Assembly (NCBI GenBank): GCA_949292375.1
Contig: CASEZG010000001.1
Span: 141,252 to 205,251, forward strand
From: an uncultured Pseudomonadota bacterium
GTDB taxonomy: Bacteria; Pseudomonadota; Alphaproteobacteria; RF32; CAG-239
Direction: 5' to 3'
Length of the DNA stretch: 64,000 nucleotides
Every line of letters starts with the position of its first letter. Position 1 is the stretch's first letter. This document shows positions 55,894 through 63,225 of the stretch, piece after piece. The position numbers were made by a program, and so were the translations under genes. Below the pieces are notes generated by a model, which worked only from the letters and a program-made list of their open reading frames with translations, was not told where the DNA came from and ran no database searches.

Positions 55894-55968
55894 GTCTTTA
55901 TGCCTTGCCAGAGAAGAATCTTTTGAGTATAAGAAGAACAATTTTTAAGATTTTGGGAGTTTTTGATT

Positions 55969-57081
55969 ATGGGATTTAATTGCGGTATTGTGGGTTTGCC
56001 TAATGTGGGAAAATCTACTTTGTTTAATGCTTTGACCCAGACGATTGCCGCTCAGGCTGCGAATTTTCCGTTTTGTACGATTGAGCCGAATACGGGGCGC
56101 GTTGCTGTGCCGGATGAACGTTTGGATAAGCTTGCCGAGTTGGTTAAGCCTAAAACTGTTACACCGACACAGCTTGAGTTTGTAGATATTGCAGGTTTGG
56201 TGAAAGGTGCTTCCAAGGGTGAGGGGTTAGGCAACCAGTTCTTGGCAAATATTCGCGAAGTTGATGCGATTATCCATGTTTTACGCTGTTTCGAGGATGA
56301 TAATATTACGCATGTGGAAGGTTCGGTCGACCCTATTCGTGATGCGGAAATTGTGGAAACAGAATTGATGATTGCCGATTTGGATTCTTTGGAAAAACGT
56401 TTTGACCAATTGGCCAAGAAAGCTAAAACCGGCGGGGATAAAGACGCAAAGCTCAAAGTTGAGGTGATGGAGCCGATTATTAAGGCATTGCGCGAAGGAA
56501 AGCCCGCACGTTCGGCTGCTCCTTCCAAAGAAAACAAGGATGCCTACAAAGAATATAAGATGTTGCAACTTCTGACTTCTAAACCGGTGTTGTATGTTTG
56601 CAATGTGGATGAAGATTCAGCCGCAAGCGGTAATGACTTCTCTAAAAAAGTTTTTGCCAAAGCTGAAGCTGAAGGCGCGAAGGCGGTTATTATTTCTGCA
56701 GCTATAGAATCGGAAGTAGCGCAGTTGGATAGCGAAGAAGAAAAGAAAGAGTTTTTGTCGGCTCTTGGTTTGGCTGAAACCGGATTGTCAAAAATTATTA
56801 AAGCCGGATATGAGTTGCTCGGTTTGCAGACATATTTTACTTGCGGACCGAAAGAGGTGCGCGCATGGACTTTCCTGAAAGGTTCTAAAGCTCCACAATG
56901 CGCTGGTATTATTCACTCGGATTTTGAGCGCGGTTTTATTCGTGCCGAGACGATTTCTTATAATGATTATATCACACTCGGCGGTGAACAAGCATGCAAA
57001 GAAGCCGGAAAGGTTCGCTCAGAAGGCAAAGAATATGTTGTGCAAGATGGCGATGTGATGCTGTTCTTGTTTAATGTATAA
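55969..57081 (+). CDS. ychF: Ribosome-binding ATPase YchF
   Basis: YchF (OLA1) is an Obg-family P-loop protein that hydrolyses ATP and binds ribosomes. The 370-aa protein has [38 protein letters not shown], the NxxE-type YVCNVDED site and a C-terminal TGS domain ([32 protein letters not shown]). GGAG precedes ATG 55969. Confidence 0.96.
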   Translation: MGFNCGIVGLPNVGKSTLFNALTQTIAAQAANFPFCTIEPNTGRVAVPDERLDKLAELVKPKTVTPTQLEFVDIAGLVKGASKGEGLGNQFLANIREVDAIIHVLRCFEDDNITHVEGSVDPIRDAEIVETELMIADLDSLEKRFDQLAKKAKTGGDKDAKLKVEVMEPIIKALREGKPARSAAPSKENKDAYKEYKMLQLLTSKPVLYVCNVDEDSAASGNDFSKKVFAKAEAEGAKAVIISAAIESEVAQLDSEEEKKEFLSALGLAETGLSKIIKAGYELLGLQTYFTCGPKEVRAWTFLKGSKAPQCAGIIHSDFERGFIRAETISYNDYITLGGEQACKEAGKVRSEGKEYVVQDGDVMLFLFNV

Positions 57082-57109
57082 AAGAAAAACAGATATTCAG
57101 TTTGAAAAA

Positions 57110-57132
57110 AGGGGCTGCGGCCTCTTTTTTTT
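57110..57132 (+). terminator. Terminator of ychF
   Basis: AGGGGC, a TGCG loop and GCCTCT (one G-U) followed by TTTTTTT. Confidence 0.8.
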
Positions 57133-57142
57133 GACAAAAAAG

Positions 57143-57171
57143 TTGACGTAATTAAAATATTGTGGTATTTC
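57143..57171 (+). promoter_or_regulatory. Promoter of the 57218 orphan gene
   Basis: TTGACG, 17 bases, TATTTC; an overlapping TTGACA sits at 57131. An AATATTGTGG stretch resembles the AATTGTGA found upstream of the 47186, 51698 and 52653 genes. Confidence 0.4.
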
Positions 57172-57217
57172 AAGGGCAAAATAAATATGTATATGTATAA
57201 CTAAATTTTTTATTACT

Positions 57218-57727
57218 ATGTGTGAAAGAATAGAAAAAATTGTTGCCAGCGAATTTGAGAAACTGACTGGCATTAAAGAAGCAGGAAACAGTGTAATGCA
57301 TTATTCGGTTTTCCCGCAGAAACGAGAGGATTTTAAGCAATTGCTGCGGGCTGTGCTGCCGGATTTGCGGATATCTTCTTCTGAAGGATTAATAACGGTT
57401 GAAGATTTTGCGAACTATGTGGAGAAAGAGGAAGAAAAGAAGAAAGAATTTTTCGCCAAAGGTTTGCAGATTATTAAAGAGATTACCGGTGATGAAACCT
57501 TGACTTTGGAGGACGATCTCTATGCTGAGTTGCGTCCGACCGGAGAAGGAAACGAATATCTTTCCGCTCAAACAAAGTATTTTGTGAAGGCCAATAAGGT
57601 GTATAATGCTTTGGCGGAAGGATTGAAAAGCAAGAAGTTTGCGTACTATCCGCCGTTGTCCTTGCTTGAAAAGAGCCGTACTTTGGCCGGAATAATTGAC
57701 CTCTATTATCGTAGGGGAAAGTTCTAA
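57218..57727 (+). CDS. Orphan protein, possibly two ACP-like modules
   Basis: A 169-aa soluble protein. Residues 1-72 resemble an acyl carrier protein in layout: helix CERIEKIVASEFEKL, then DFKQLLRAVLPDLRISSSEG and LITVEDFANYVEK, the last matching the ITTVxDxIDYI end of ACPs. Residues 75-169 repeat the layout (GLQIIKEITGDETLTLEDDL ... KSRTLAGIIDLYYRR). No DSL serine is present. The gene has its own promoter and terminator-like hairpin, lacks a Shine-Dalgarno sequence, and looks related to the genes at 4105 and 5112. Relationship inferred by eye. Confidence 0.6.
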   Translation: MCERIEKIVASEFEKLTGIKEAGNSVMHYSVFPQKREDFKQLLRAVLPDLRISSSEGLITVEDFANYVEKEEEKKKEFFAKGLQIIKEITGDETLTLEDDLYAELRPTGEGNEYLSAQTKYFVKANKVYNALAEGLKSKKFAYYPPLSLLEKSRTLAGIIDLYYRRGKF

Positions 57728-57743
57728 AAAATTCTTTTATCAA

Positions 57744-57769
57744 AGAGGGGTGTCTTTAGACATCCCTCT
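57744..57769. terminator. Terminator-like hairpin after the 57218 gene
   Basis: AGAGGGGTGTC pairs with GACATCCCTCT (11 bp, one G-U) on a TTTA loop. The T-run is weak (AAGTGTTTT). Confidence 0.55.
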
Positions 57770-57842
57770 AAGTGTTTTAAAAGGCTTGCATAAGAGTTTG
57801 ATTCAGAGTATCAGAAAAGAAAAAGATTAGGAGAAAAAGAAG

Positions 57843-58319
57843 ATGCGTTTGGCGTTGTTTCAGCCGGATATTCCGCAAAATACGGGGACTTTGCTCAGAC
57901 TCGGAGCTTGTTTAGATGTGCCTTTGGATATTATTGAGCCTTGCGGCTTTATTTTTAATGAAAAAGCTATGCGGCGTGCCGGTATGGATTATTTGGAGAT
58001 GGTGTCTTATCGTCGACATAATTCTTGGGCGGATTTTTTGCAGTATCGGCAAGAGCATCCTGAAGAATATGGACGCATTGTTTTGCTGACAACGCATGCA
58101 AGCGAGCCTTATACGGAATTTGAGTTCCAAAAAAATGACATTATCCTGATGGGCAGAGAATCGGCCGGAGTTCCTGATGAAGTGCACCAGACGGCAGATG
58201 CCAGACTGTTAATCCCGATGAATAAGAATGCGCGTTCTATTAATGTGGCGGTTTCGGCGGTGATGGTTGTGGGTGAATGTTTGCGTCAAACGCATGCTTT
58301 CCCGAAGGTTGAAGGCTAA
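57843..58319 (+). CDS. trmL: tRNA (cytidine/uridine-34 2'-O)-methyltransferase TrmL
   Basis: TrmL methylates the wobble ribose of some tRNAs. The 158-aa SPOUT protein has FQPDIPQNTGTLLRLGACL, IIEPCGF, RRAGMDYLE, the knot motifs ILMGRESAGVPDEV and LIPMNKNARSINVAVSAVMV. Full-length minimal TrmL. AGGAGAAA precedes the ATG. Standalone gene. Confidence 0.94.
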   Translation: MRLALFQPDIPQNTGTLLRLGACLDVPLDIIEPCGFIFNEKAMRRAGMDYLEMVSYRRHNSWADFLQYRQEHPEEYGRIVLLTTHASEPYTEFEFQKNDIILMGRESAGVPDEVHQTADARLLIPMNKNARSINVAVSAVMVVGECLRQTHAFPKVEG

Positions 58320-58481
58320 TCTTGTCTAAAATTTTCATGGCTTTTTCAGGCTTTTAAAATTTTTTTGACAAAATTTTCATTTTAGGGGTGGAATTGAGTC
58401 AAAAAATGTGGTATGGTATGTGCGTCTTGAGGCCCTGAGGGGCTGTCTTACCAATCATTAAAAATGAATAGGAACAAATTT

Positions 58482-58988
58482 ATGATTAAAAAAGGTTCTT
58501 CATCTCTTGCGTTCAATTCCGGTGAGTTTGTTGTTTATCCGGCTCACGGCGTGGGTAAAATCGCTGATATTGCTAAGCAAAAAATTGCCGGTTCGGAATT
58601 GGAGCTGATTGTTGTTAATTTTGACAAAGACAAGATGACTTTGCGGATTCCGATGGCAAAGGCTGAAAATATCGGGCTGCGCAAAATATCTTCGGCTGAT
58701 ACGATGAATGATGCTTTGAGTGTTTTGAAAGGCAAAGCAAAGGTCAAGAAGATTATGTGGTCGCGTCGTGCTCAGGAATATGAAAACAAAATTAATTCCG
58801 GTAATCCGGTGGCGATTGCTGAAGTTGTGCGCGATTTGTATCGCAGCGAAAATCTGGCTGAGCAGTCTTACAGCGAAAGACAGATTTATGAGCAGGCTTT
58901 GGACCGCTTGGCAAATGAGGTTGCTGTTTGCGAGAATATTTCTTCCGCAGATGCTACCAAAAAGTTGCTGGATATTTTAGCAAAATAA
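58482..58988 (+). CDS. carD: CarD family transcriptional regulator
   Basis: CarD/CdnL proteins bind the RNA polymerase beta subunit and stabilise open complexes, often at rRNA promoters. The 168-aa protein has the RNAP-interacting domain (FVVYPAHGVGKIADI, LELIVVNFDKDKMTLRIPMA) and a helical C-terminal DNA-binding domain (KKIMWSRRAQEYENKINSGN, YRSENLAEQSYSERQIYEQA). ATG 58482 has AGGA at 7 bases; an ATG six codons upstream has none. Confidence 0.9.
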   Translation: MIKKGSSSLAFNSGEFVVYPAHGVGKIADIAKQKIAGSELELIVVNFDKDKMTLRIPMAKAENIGLRKISSADTMNDALSVLKGKAKVKKIMWSRRAQEYENKINSGNPVAIAEVVRDLYRSENLAEQSYSERQIYEQALDRLANEVAVCENISSADATKKLLDILAK

Positions 58989-59010
58989 ACAACGAAATTT
59001 GTTTTTATTA

Positions 59011-59041
59011 AAAAGGCTTCCTTATTCGGGGGCCTTTTTTT
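59011..59041 (+). terminator. Terminator of carD
   Basis: AAAAGGC pairs with GCCTTTT with additional inner C-G pairs, then a T-run. The ~180 bases that follow up to apaG show no further clear feature. Confidence 0.78.
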
Positions 59042-59222
59042 GTGGCGACTCCAAAGCTTTGTTTTATGGACTCCGAAAAGGCTTGCGAGAAAGATATTGG
59101 CAAGCGGAAAATGAGGATTTTATTTTGTTGTGTATAATGCTGTGAACAAGCATAAAGCGTGGTTGCGAATCAAAACTTGCTTCTTTAAAAGTTAATTATA
59201 AGTTAATTTTTTTAAGGACAAG

Positions 59223-59633
59223 ATGATGTTTGAAGAGCCGGAATATGTTACCTCGCAAACCGATGATATTGTGGTTTCGGCTTGTCCTGTCTTGGTGGAA
59301 GAGAATCGCCCGGCGCAGGAGTTTTTGTGGGGATATTATCTTCGGATTGAAAATAATTCGGCCAAGAAAATTCAACTTTTGGGCAAGAACTGGAATGTTA
59401 CCGACAGCTTTGGGAATCGGTTTTGTGATGATTCTGCCGGTTTTAAAGGTGAACTTCCCGAACTTGAACCCGGTGAATATTTTGAATTTAGTTCTACGAT
59501 GCCTTTGAATGCAAGTGATGCCGTATTTTACGGAAGTTGCAGAATTAAAGAAGCCGGACAGAAAACGGTGAAGGAAATTAAGATTCCTACATTCTCGCTT
59601 TCTGCCGGAAGAGGGTATATGTCCTTAAATTAG
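59223..59633 (+). CDS. apaG: ApaG domain protein
   Basis: A 136-aa protein almost entirely an ApaG fold (FnIII-like beta sandwich): FLWGYYLRIENNSAKKIQLL, the WNVTDSFGN motif (RxWxITD in relatives), PELEPGEYFEFSSTMPL and an end rich in beta strands. In E. coli apaG mutants were linked to Co2+ resistance; the molecular function is not settled. AAGGA precedes ATG 59223/59226. Its stop overlaps the convergent lipoprotein gene by 4 bases. Confidence 0.88.
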   Translation: MMFEEPEYVTSQTDDIVVSACPVLVEENRPAQEFLWGYYLRIENNSAKKIQLLGKNWNVTDSFGNRFCDDSAGFKGELPELEPGEYFEFSSTMPLNASDAVFYGSCRIKEAGQKTVKEIKIPTFSLSAGRGYMSLN

Positions 59634-60241
59634 TTGTATTCTTGGATAACACCGTTGTTTTCTACATACATATTTAAGTATTGGTAGATGTTTTGTTCCA
59701 TGCGTTTGTTGAACTCATCAAAGAGTTTGTGAACCATGCCGTTCCAGTATTTTTCTTTCTCTTCAATGCCGGTATCTGCCGGTATGGCGAGTTCGCGCCA
59801 GGCTTCAATGGAAGTTTCGGCACTGGACAGATTCTTGGGATCTGTTACTTTGACGACAACATATAAGGTTGCACGGTATTTGATACGGTCTTTGTAAAAA
59901 ACTTTTTCTGATTTTTCGATTTCTTCGGTTACGCTTGCGTCCTTGATGATGAACTCTGCTATTTTGTCAGATGAATAATCTGTCGCTTTCAGGCGATCTT
60001 TTGCCCAAAGACGAGCGGTTTTTTCAATGGAAATGGGGAAAAGATGCTCAACATTCGGTCGTGTGAATGTCGGGGTAAATTCGGAAATAACCTCAATACG
60101 GTTTACCTTTAAATCAATGGGGGCATCTTCCGTGAAACGTGGTTCTTGATAGCGTCTCGGTTCGGCCTCATAGGTGTTTGTGCAGCCCGCCATCAGTATT
60201 AAAGCAACCAAAAAAGCGGAAATTTTTCTAAATTTAGTCAT
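59630..60241 (-). CDS. Lipoprotein of unknown function
   Basis: A 203-aa lipoprotein: basic start, hydrophobic stretch and lipobox ILMAGC (Cys near residue 20). The mature part has VNRIEVISEFTPTFTRPNVEHLF and a long mixed alpha/beta region (AEFIIKDASVTEEIEK, YRATLYVVVKV), a layout often seen in envelope lipoproteins of alphaproteobacteria. No function assigned. It lies downstream of hslO on the same strand, separated by a hairpin. Confidence 0.75.
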   Translation of the reverse strand: MTKFRKISAFLVALILMAGCTNTYEAEPRRYQEPRFTEDAPIDLKVNRIEVISEFTPTFTRPNVEHLFPISIEKTARLWAKDRLKATDYSSDKIAEFIIKDASVTEEIEKSEKVFYKDRIKYRATLYVVVKVTDPKNLSSAETSIEAWRELAIPADTGIEEKEKYWNGMVHKLFDEFNKRMEQNIYQYLNMYVENNGVIQEYN

Positions 60242-60271
60242 CTTTCTAAAACCTGTTCTTATTGTACGAAT

Positions 60272-60301
60272 AAAGGCTCCTAAAATGGTTTAAGAGCCTT
60301 T
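60272..60301 (-). terminator. Terminator-like hairpin after hslO
   Basis: AAAGGCTC pairs with GAGCCTTT, with a further inner TAAA/TTTA pairing. On the minus strand it lies 30 bases after the hslO stop, with a modest T-rich tail. Confidence 0.55.
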
Positions 60302-60331
60302 GTAGAATATGAAAAATTGATTAATATAAGT

Positions 60332-61252
60332 TTAATGCTTTATAAGCTCACCTTTATCAAAAACATATTTTTCCGAGCAAAAGTTACAGGTCGCGACAAT
60401 TTGGTTTTGATTGTCGACCAGATTGTTTATTTCTTCTTCGCTAAAGGAAGATATGGTGGTGAGCAACTTTTCTCTGCTGCAACGACAGCCAAAACGATAG
60501 TCTTTGTTTTTTGAGATGGAAAGTTTGCTGGAATGATATAAGCGATGCAGGAGTTCTGCTGAACTTAAATTCTCATCAAAAACTTCATCGGCGGTCAAAC
60601 TTTGCATAAAAGTTACGGCTTCGTTCCAAGCTTCGGACATATCAATATCCGTGTTAACTTTACCTCCGGTTTCAGGAAGCTTTTGCAACAAGATGCCGGC
60701 AGCTTTCCATTTGTCGTTTTCGTCGGTCGGTATATGCAAGAAAAGCTGCAAGGCGGTCTCAATCTGTTCGGATTGTTTGAAATAACGCAAGGCGCATTCG
60801 GTTAAATTTTTGCCTTGAAGGTCTACTACGCCTTGATAAAGGTCTGTGGCTTTTCCTTGGTCAACGGTGAAAGCTAAGTATCCTTCACCTAACCAGTGTG
60901 GTGCGGCTTCTATCTCGCCTTCGGTTTTGCGTAGTTCCTGAGCTTTTTTGATGCGCTCTTCATCAAAGTTTGCGCAGGCTCTGACAGCTCCGTCTGAAGT
61001 AACGTCAACGACAACCATAGAAACAGGTCCGTTGCTTTTGGTTTGGAGGGTGAATAAGCCATCATATTTCAAAGCACTGGCAAGCAAGGCCGCAAGTGCC
61101 GTGCTTTCGGCAACAACGGCAGATACGTTTTGTGGATATTGGTGTTTGCTTATAATGGTGTTGACAACATCGTCTAAGCGGACCAAACGCCCCATAAAGG
61201 CACCGTCTTCGATGTGAAAGGATGCACAATTATCAAAATTTTTATTAACCAA
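60332..61252 (-). CDS. hslO: Redox-regulated chaperone Hsp33
   Basis: Hsp33 becomes an active holdase when its zinc-bound cysteines are oxidised. The 306-aa product has the N-terminal core (AFMGRLVRLDDVVNTIISKH, ALLASALKYDGLFTLQTKS), and C-terminal zinc ligands GCRCS and CNFC. No ATG fits: a TTG at 61252 with AAGG about 8 bases before it gives the expected length, whereas the longer frame to 61360 would include codons overlapping recX. The start call is inferred. Confidence 0.9.
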   Translation of the reverse strand: MVNKNFDNCASFHIEDGAFMGRLVRLDDVVNTIISKHQYPQNVSAVVAESTALAALLASALKYDGLFTLQTKSNGPVSMVVVDVTSDGAVRACANFDEERIKKAQELRKTEGEIEAAPHWLGEGYLAFTVDQGKATDLYQGVVDLQGKNLTECALRYFKQSEQIETALQLFLHIPTDENDKWKAAGILLQKLPETGGKVNTDIDMSEAWNEAVTFMQSLTADEVFDENLSSAELLHRLYHSSKLSISKNKDYRFGCRCSREKLLTTISSFSEEEINNLVDNQNQIVATCNFCSEKYVFDKGELIKH

Positions 61253-61317
61253 TGATTTTTCCTTTGTATAATGTTTGTGTCTTTGTTTTATGTAATGTTT
61301 TTTGAGGAAATTTGCAA

Positions 61318-61863
61318 GTGGCGGAAGAAGACGATAAACCGAAAAGACAACGGGGCGCAAAGAAAATTACTAAGCAACGGCTTAAAAATATTGCTTTGTA
61401 TTATTTGCAGCGTTTTGAGACATCATCAGAGAATCTAAAATCTGTTTTGATGCGACGCGTGAATGATTATGCTTACCAGAATCCGGAATGGAACAGGCAA
61501 GAAGCCGTTGATTGGATTGAAGAAATTGTTACGCAGTTTGAAGGTTATGGTTATGTTGATGACGCGCGCTTTGCCGAAATGAAAATCAAAGATTATTTGG
61601 CAGCCGGAAAGTCTGTTCGCTATATTAAAGGAAAATTGCAGCTCAAGGGTGTTGATGAAACAACAATTGATTCCTTGCTTGAGGAACAAGAATATGATGA
61701 ATATGCTTCAGCCTTGCGTTTGGCCAAGAAAAAAAGAATCGGCCCTTTCAGAGCTGATGAGGAAAGCCGGAAAGAAAACCGACAAAAGGATTTGGGAACA
61801 ATCGTGCGTGCCGGTTTTTCATATGATGTGGCACAAAAAATCTTGGAAGAAGAAATGGTTTAA
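61318..61863 (+). CDS. recX: RecX family regulatory protein
   Basis: RecX inhibits RecA filament extension. The 181-aa protein is basic at the N-terminus and has the three-helix repeats of the family: LKNIALYYLQRFETSSENLK, YGYVDDARFAEMKIKDYLA, KSVRYIKGKLQLKGV, and a C-terminal AGFSYDVAQKILEEE. GTG 61318 is preferred because GAGGA lies 9 bases before it; a TTG two codons earlier is too close. Divergent from hslO. Confidence 0.85.
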   Translation: MAEEDDKPKRQRGAKKITKQRLKNIALYYLQRFETSSENLKSVLMRRVNDYAYQNPEWNRQEAVDWIEEIVTQFEGYGYVDDARFAEMKIKDYLAAGKSVRYIKGKLQLKGVDETTIDSLLEEQEYDEYASALRLAKKKRIGPFRADEESRKENRQKDLGTIVRAGFSYDVAQKILEEEMV

Positions 61864-61869
61864 TCTTTA

Positions 61870-61898
61870 TTGACAAATTTTGTCTAAAAGCATAAAAT
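61870..61898 (+). promoter_or_regulatory. Promoter of the 61933 orphan gene
   Basis: TTGACA, a 17-base spacer, TAAAAT; start of transcription expected near 61905, leaving a leader of about 28 bases. Confidence 0.7.
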
Positions 61899-61932
61899 CA
61901 GCACAGTTTGGTTGGTTTTTACAGAGTTTTTT

Positions 61933-63225
61933 ATGCCCAAAATTTTGATTCAAGATATTGCGGACGAAATCGGAAAGCGTTTTTGGTCTCCAAATCGGTT
62001 GAACGCTTTGTTTATGAGCAAAGCTATGGCTGACGGTGAAACCATGCGCAATATGATACACGGCGATTTTGGTGCGGCAGAAGAGATTATGCAGGCTCTT
62101 GTTCGCTACTATGAAACGCATGATAAAGAAGAGTTAATTGCGCAAGTGGACGAGATTGCTTATGATTATCCGTATGTTTGTTTTATAAAAAAAAGGCAGG
62201 AAGATTTAAATCGAGATAAATCAAAACCGAGTAAAGCCGAGTTAGAACGGATGAAATGGTTGGCGGAGTTTTCCGAAAAAAATTCGGATAAGTTTTGGGC
62301 AGATGAAGGATTGTATGAAGAAGCGGAGATATTTGCCAAATATTACGGAAACTTCTTTTATTATAACAGAGACGGGCATTATATTGTCGATGAAAGTAAA
62401 TCAATAGAAATTTATGAAAATAAGATGCCTTATACTTTGTTTGATGAAACCTACAAAGAAAGTAATTGGTTGAATTTGGCTCTCTATGATAAACCGCACA
62501 CAATGGAAGTAAGAGATAATTTTGCAGCTCCCTTTCCGCAAAAAAAATATGTTAATGCGACGGTTATTGATGTCTTGCGTAAAACTCTCGAGAAGCAAAA
62601 AACAGCGGTTTATGAATGTCCGCGTACGGGAGATGTTGTTTTAGATAGACTTTATACCGAAATTTATGCCGAAGAAAAACTCTCTGCTCCGAAGTTTGTC
62701 AAAGCCGTTACACTGCTGAATCAGCGTCTGGCAAAAGCATTGAAAGGCAAAGAATTGCTCGGTAAAGGAGATTTTAATGCGGCGGCAATGCTGATTGATA
62801 AAGCTCCGCAGTATTTTGCACAAATTGATTATGCGCAACAGTATGGTTTTTATAAAAGCGATGCCGGAAAAGAGCTGATGAAGTTTTCTTTTATGACAAG
62901 CTTTACAAGGCGTAAAAAGTTTAGTGAACAAGCGATGAATAATTATGTTGAGGCCGTCGCTAATGCAGGGCATTGGATGAACGGGCAGCACTTAATGACC
63001 AGAATGATTTTGAAAAATACGCAAAATCTCGGTGGTGTTAACAGAGGCTTGTTGGATTTGAATGTTATTCGCCCCAGACCTAAGACATTTTTTGGTATGA
63101 AAAGTCCAAGATTTTTGCAAATCCTGAACGAATATTATAATCAGGATTTGGAGCGGGCAAAATATCCTAATTTAATATATCAGAAGCCGGAGAAATTTTT
63201 ACAGCTTCGTCAGGCAGAGCGTTAA
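61933..63225 (+). CDS. Protein of unknown function
   Basis: A 430-aa soluble protein that I do not recognise. It begins PKILIQDIADEIGKRFWSPN, is rich in Lys, Tyr and Phe, and shows KWLAEFSEKNSDKFWADEGL, GNFFYYNRDGHYIVDES and ECPRTGDVVLDRLYTEIYAE among otherwise featureless helical sequence. No signal peptide or membrane segment. It has a good promoter at 61870 and ends with its stop abutting the stop of truA (TAA TTA). The start is set by the first ATG; the upstream TTG is less likely. Confidence 0.7.
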   Translation: MPKILIQDIADEIGKRFWSPNRLNALFMSKAMADGETMRNMIHGDFGAAEEIMQALVRYYETHDKEELIAQVDEIAYDYPYVCFIKKRQEDLNRDKSKPSKAELERMKWLAEFSEKNSDKFWADEGLYEEAEIFAKYYGNFFYYNRDGHYIVDESKSIEIYENKMPYTLFDETYKESNWLNLALYDKPHTMEVRDNFAAPFPQKKYVNATVIDVLRKTLEKQKTAVYECPRTGDVVLDRLYTEIYAEEKLSAPKFVKAVTLLNQRLAKALKGKELLGKGDFNAAAMLIDKAPQYFAQIDYAQQYGFYKSDAGKELMKFSFMTSFTRRKKFSEQAMNNYVEAVANAGHWMNGQHLMTRMILKNTQNLGGVNRGLLDLNVIRPRPKTFFGMKSPRFLQILNEYYNQDLERAKYPNLIYQKPEKFLQLRQAER

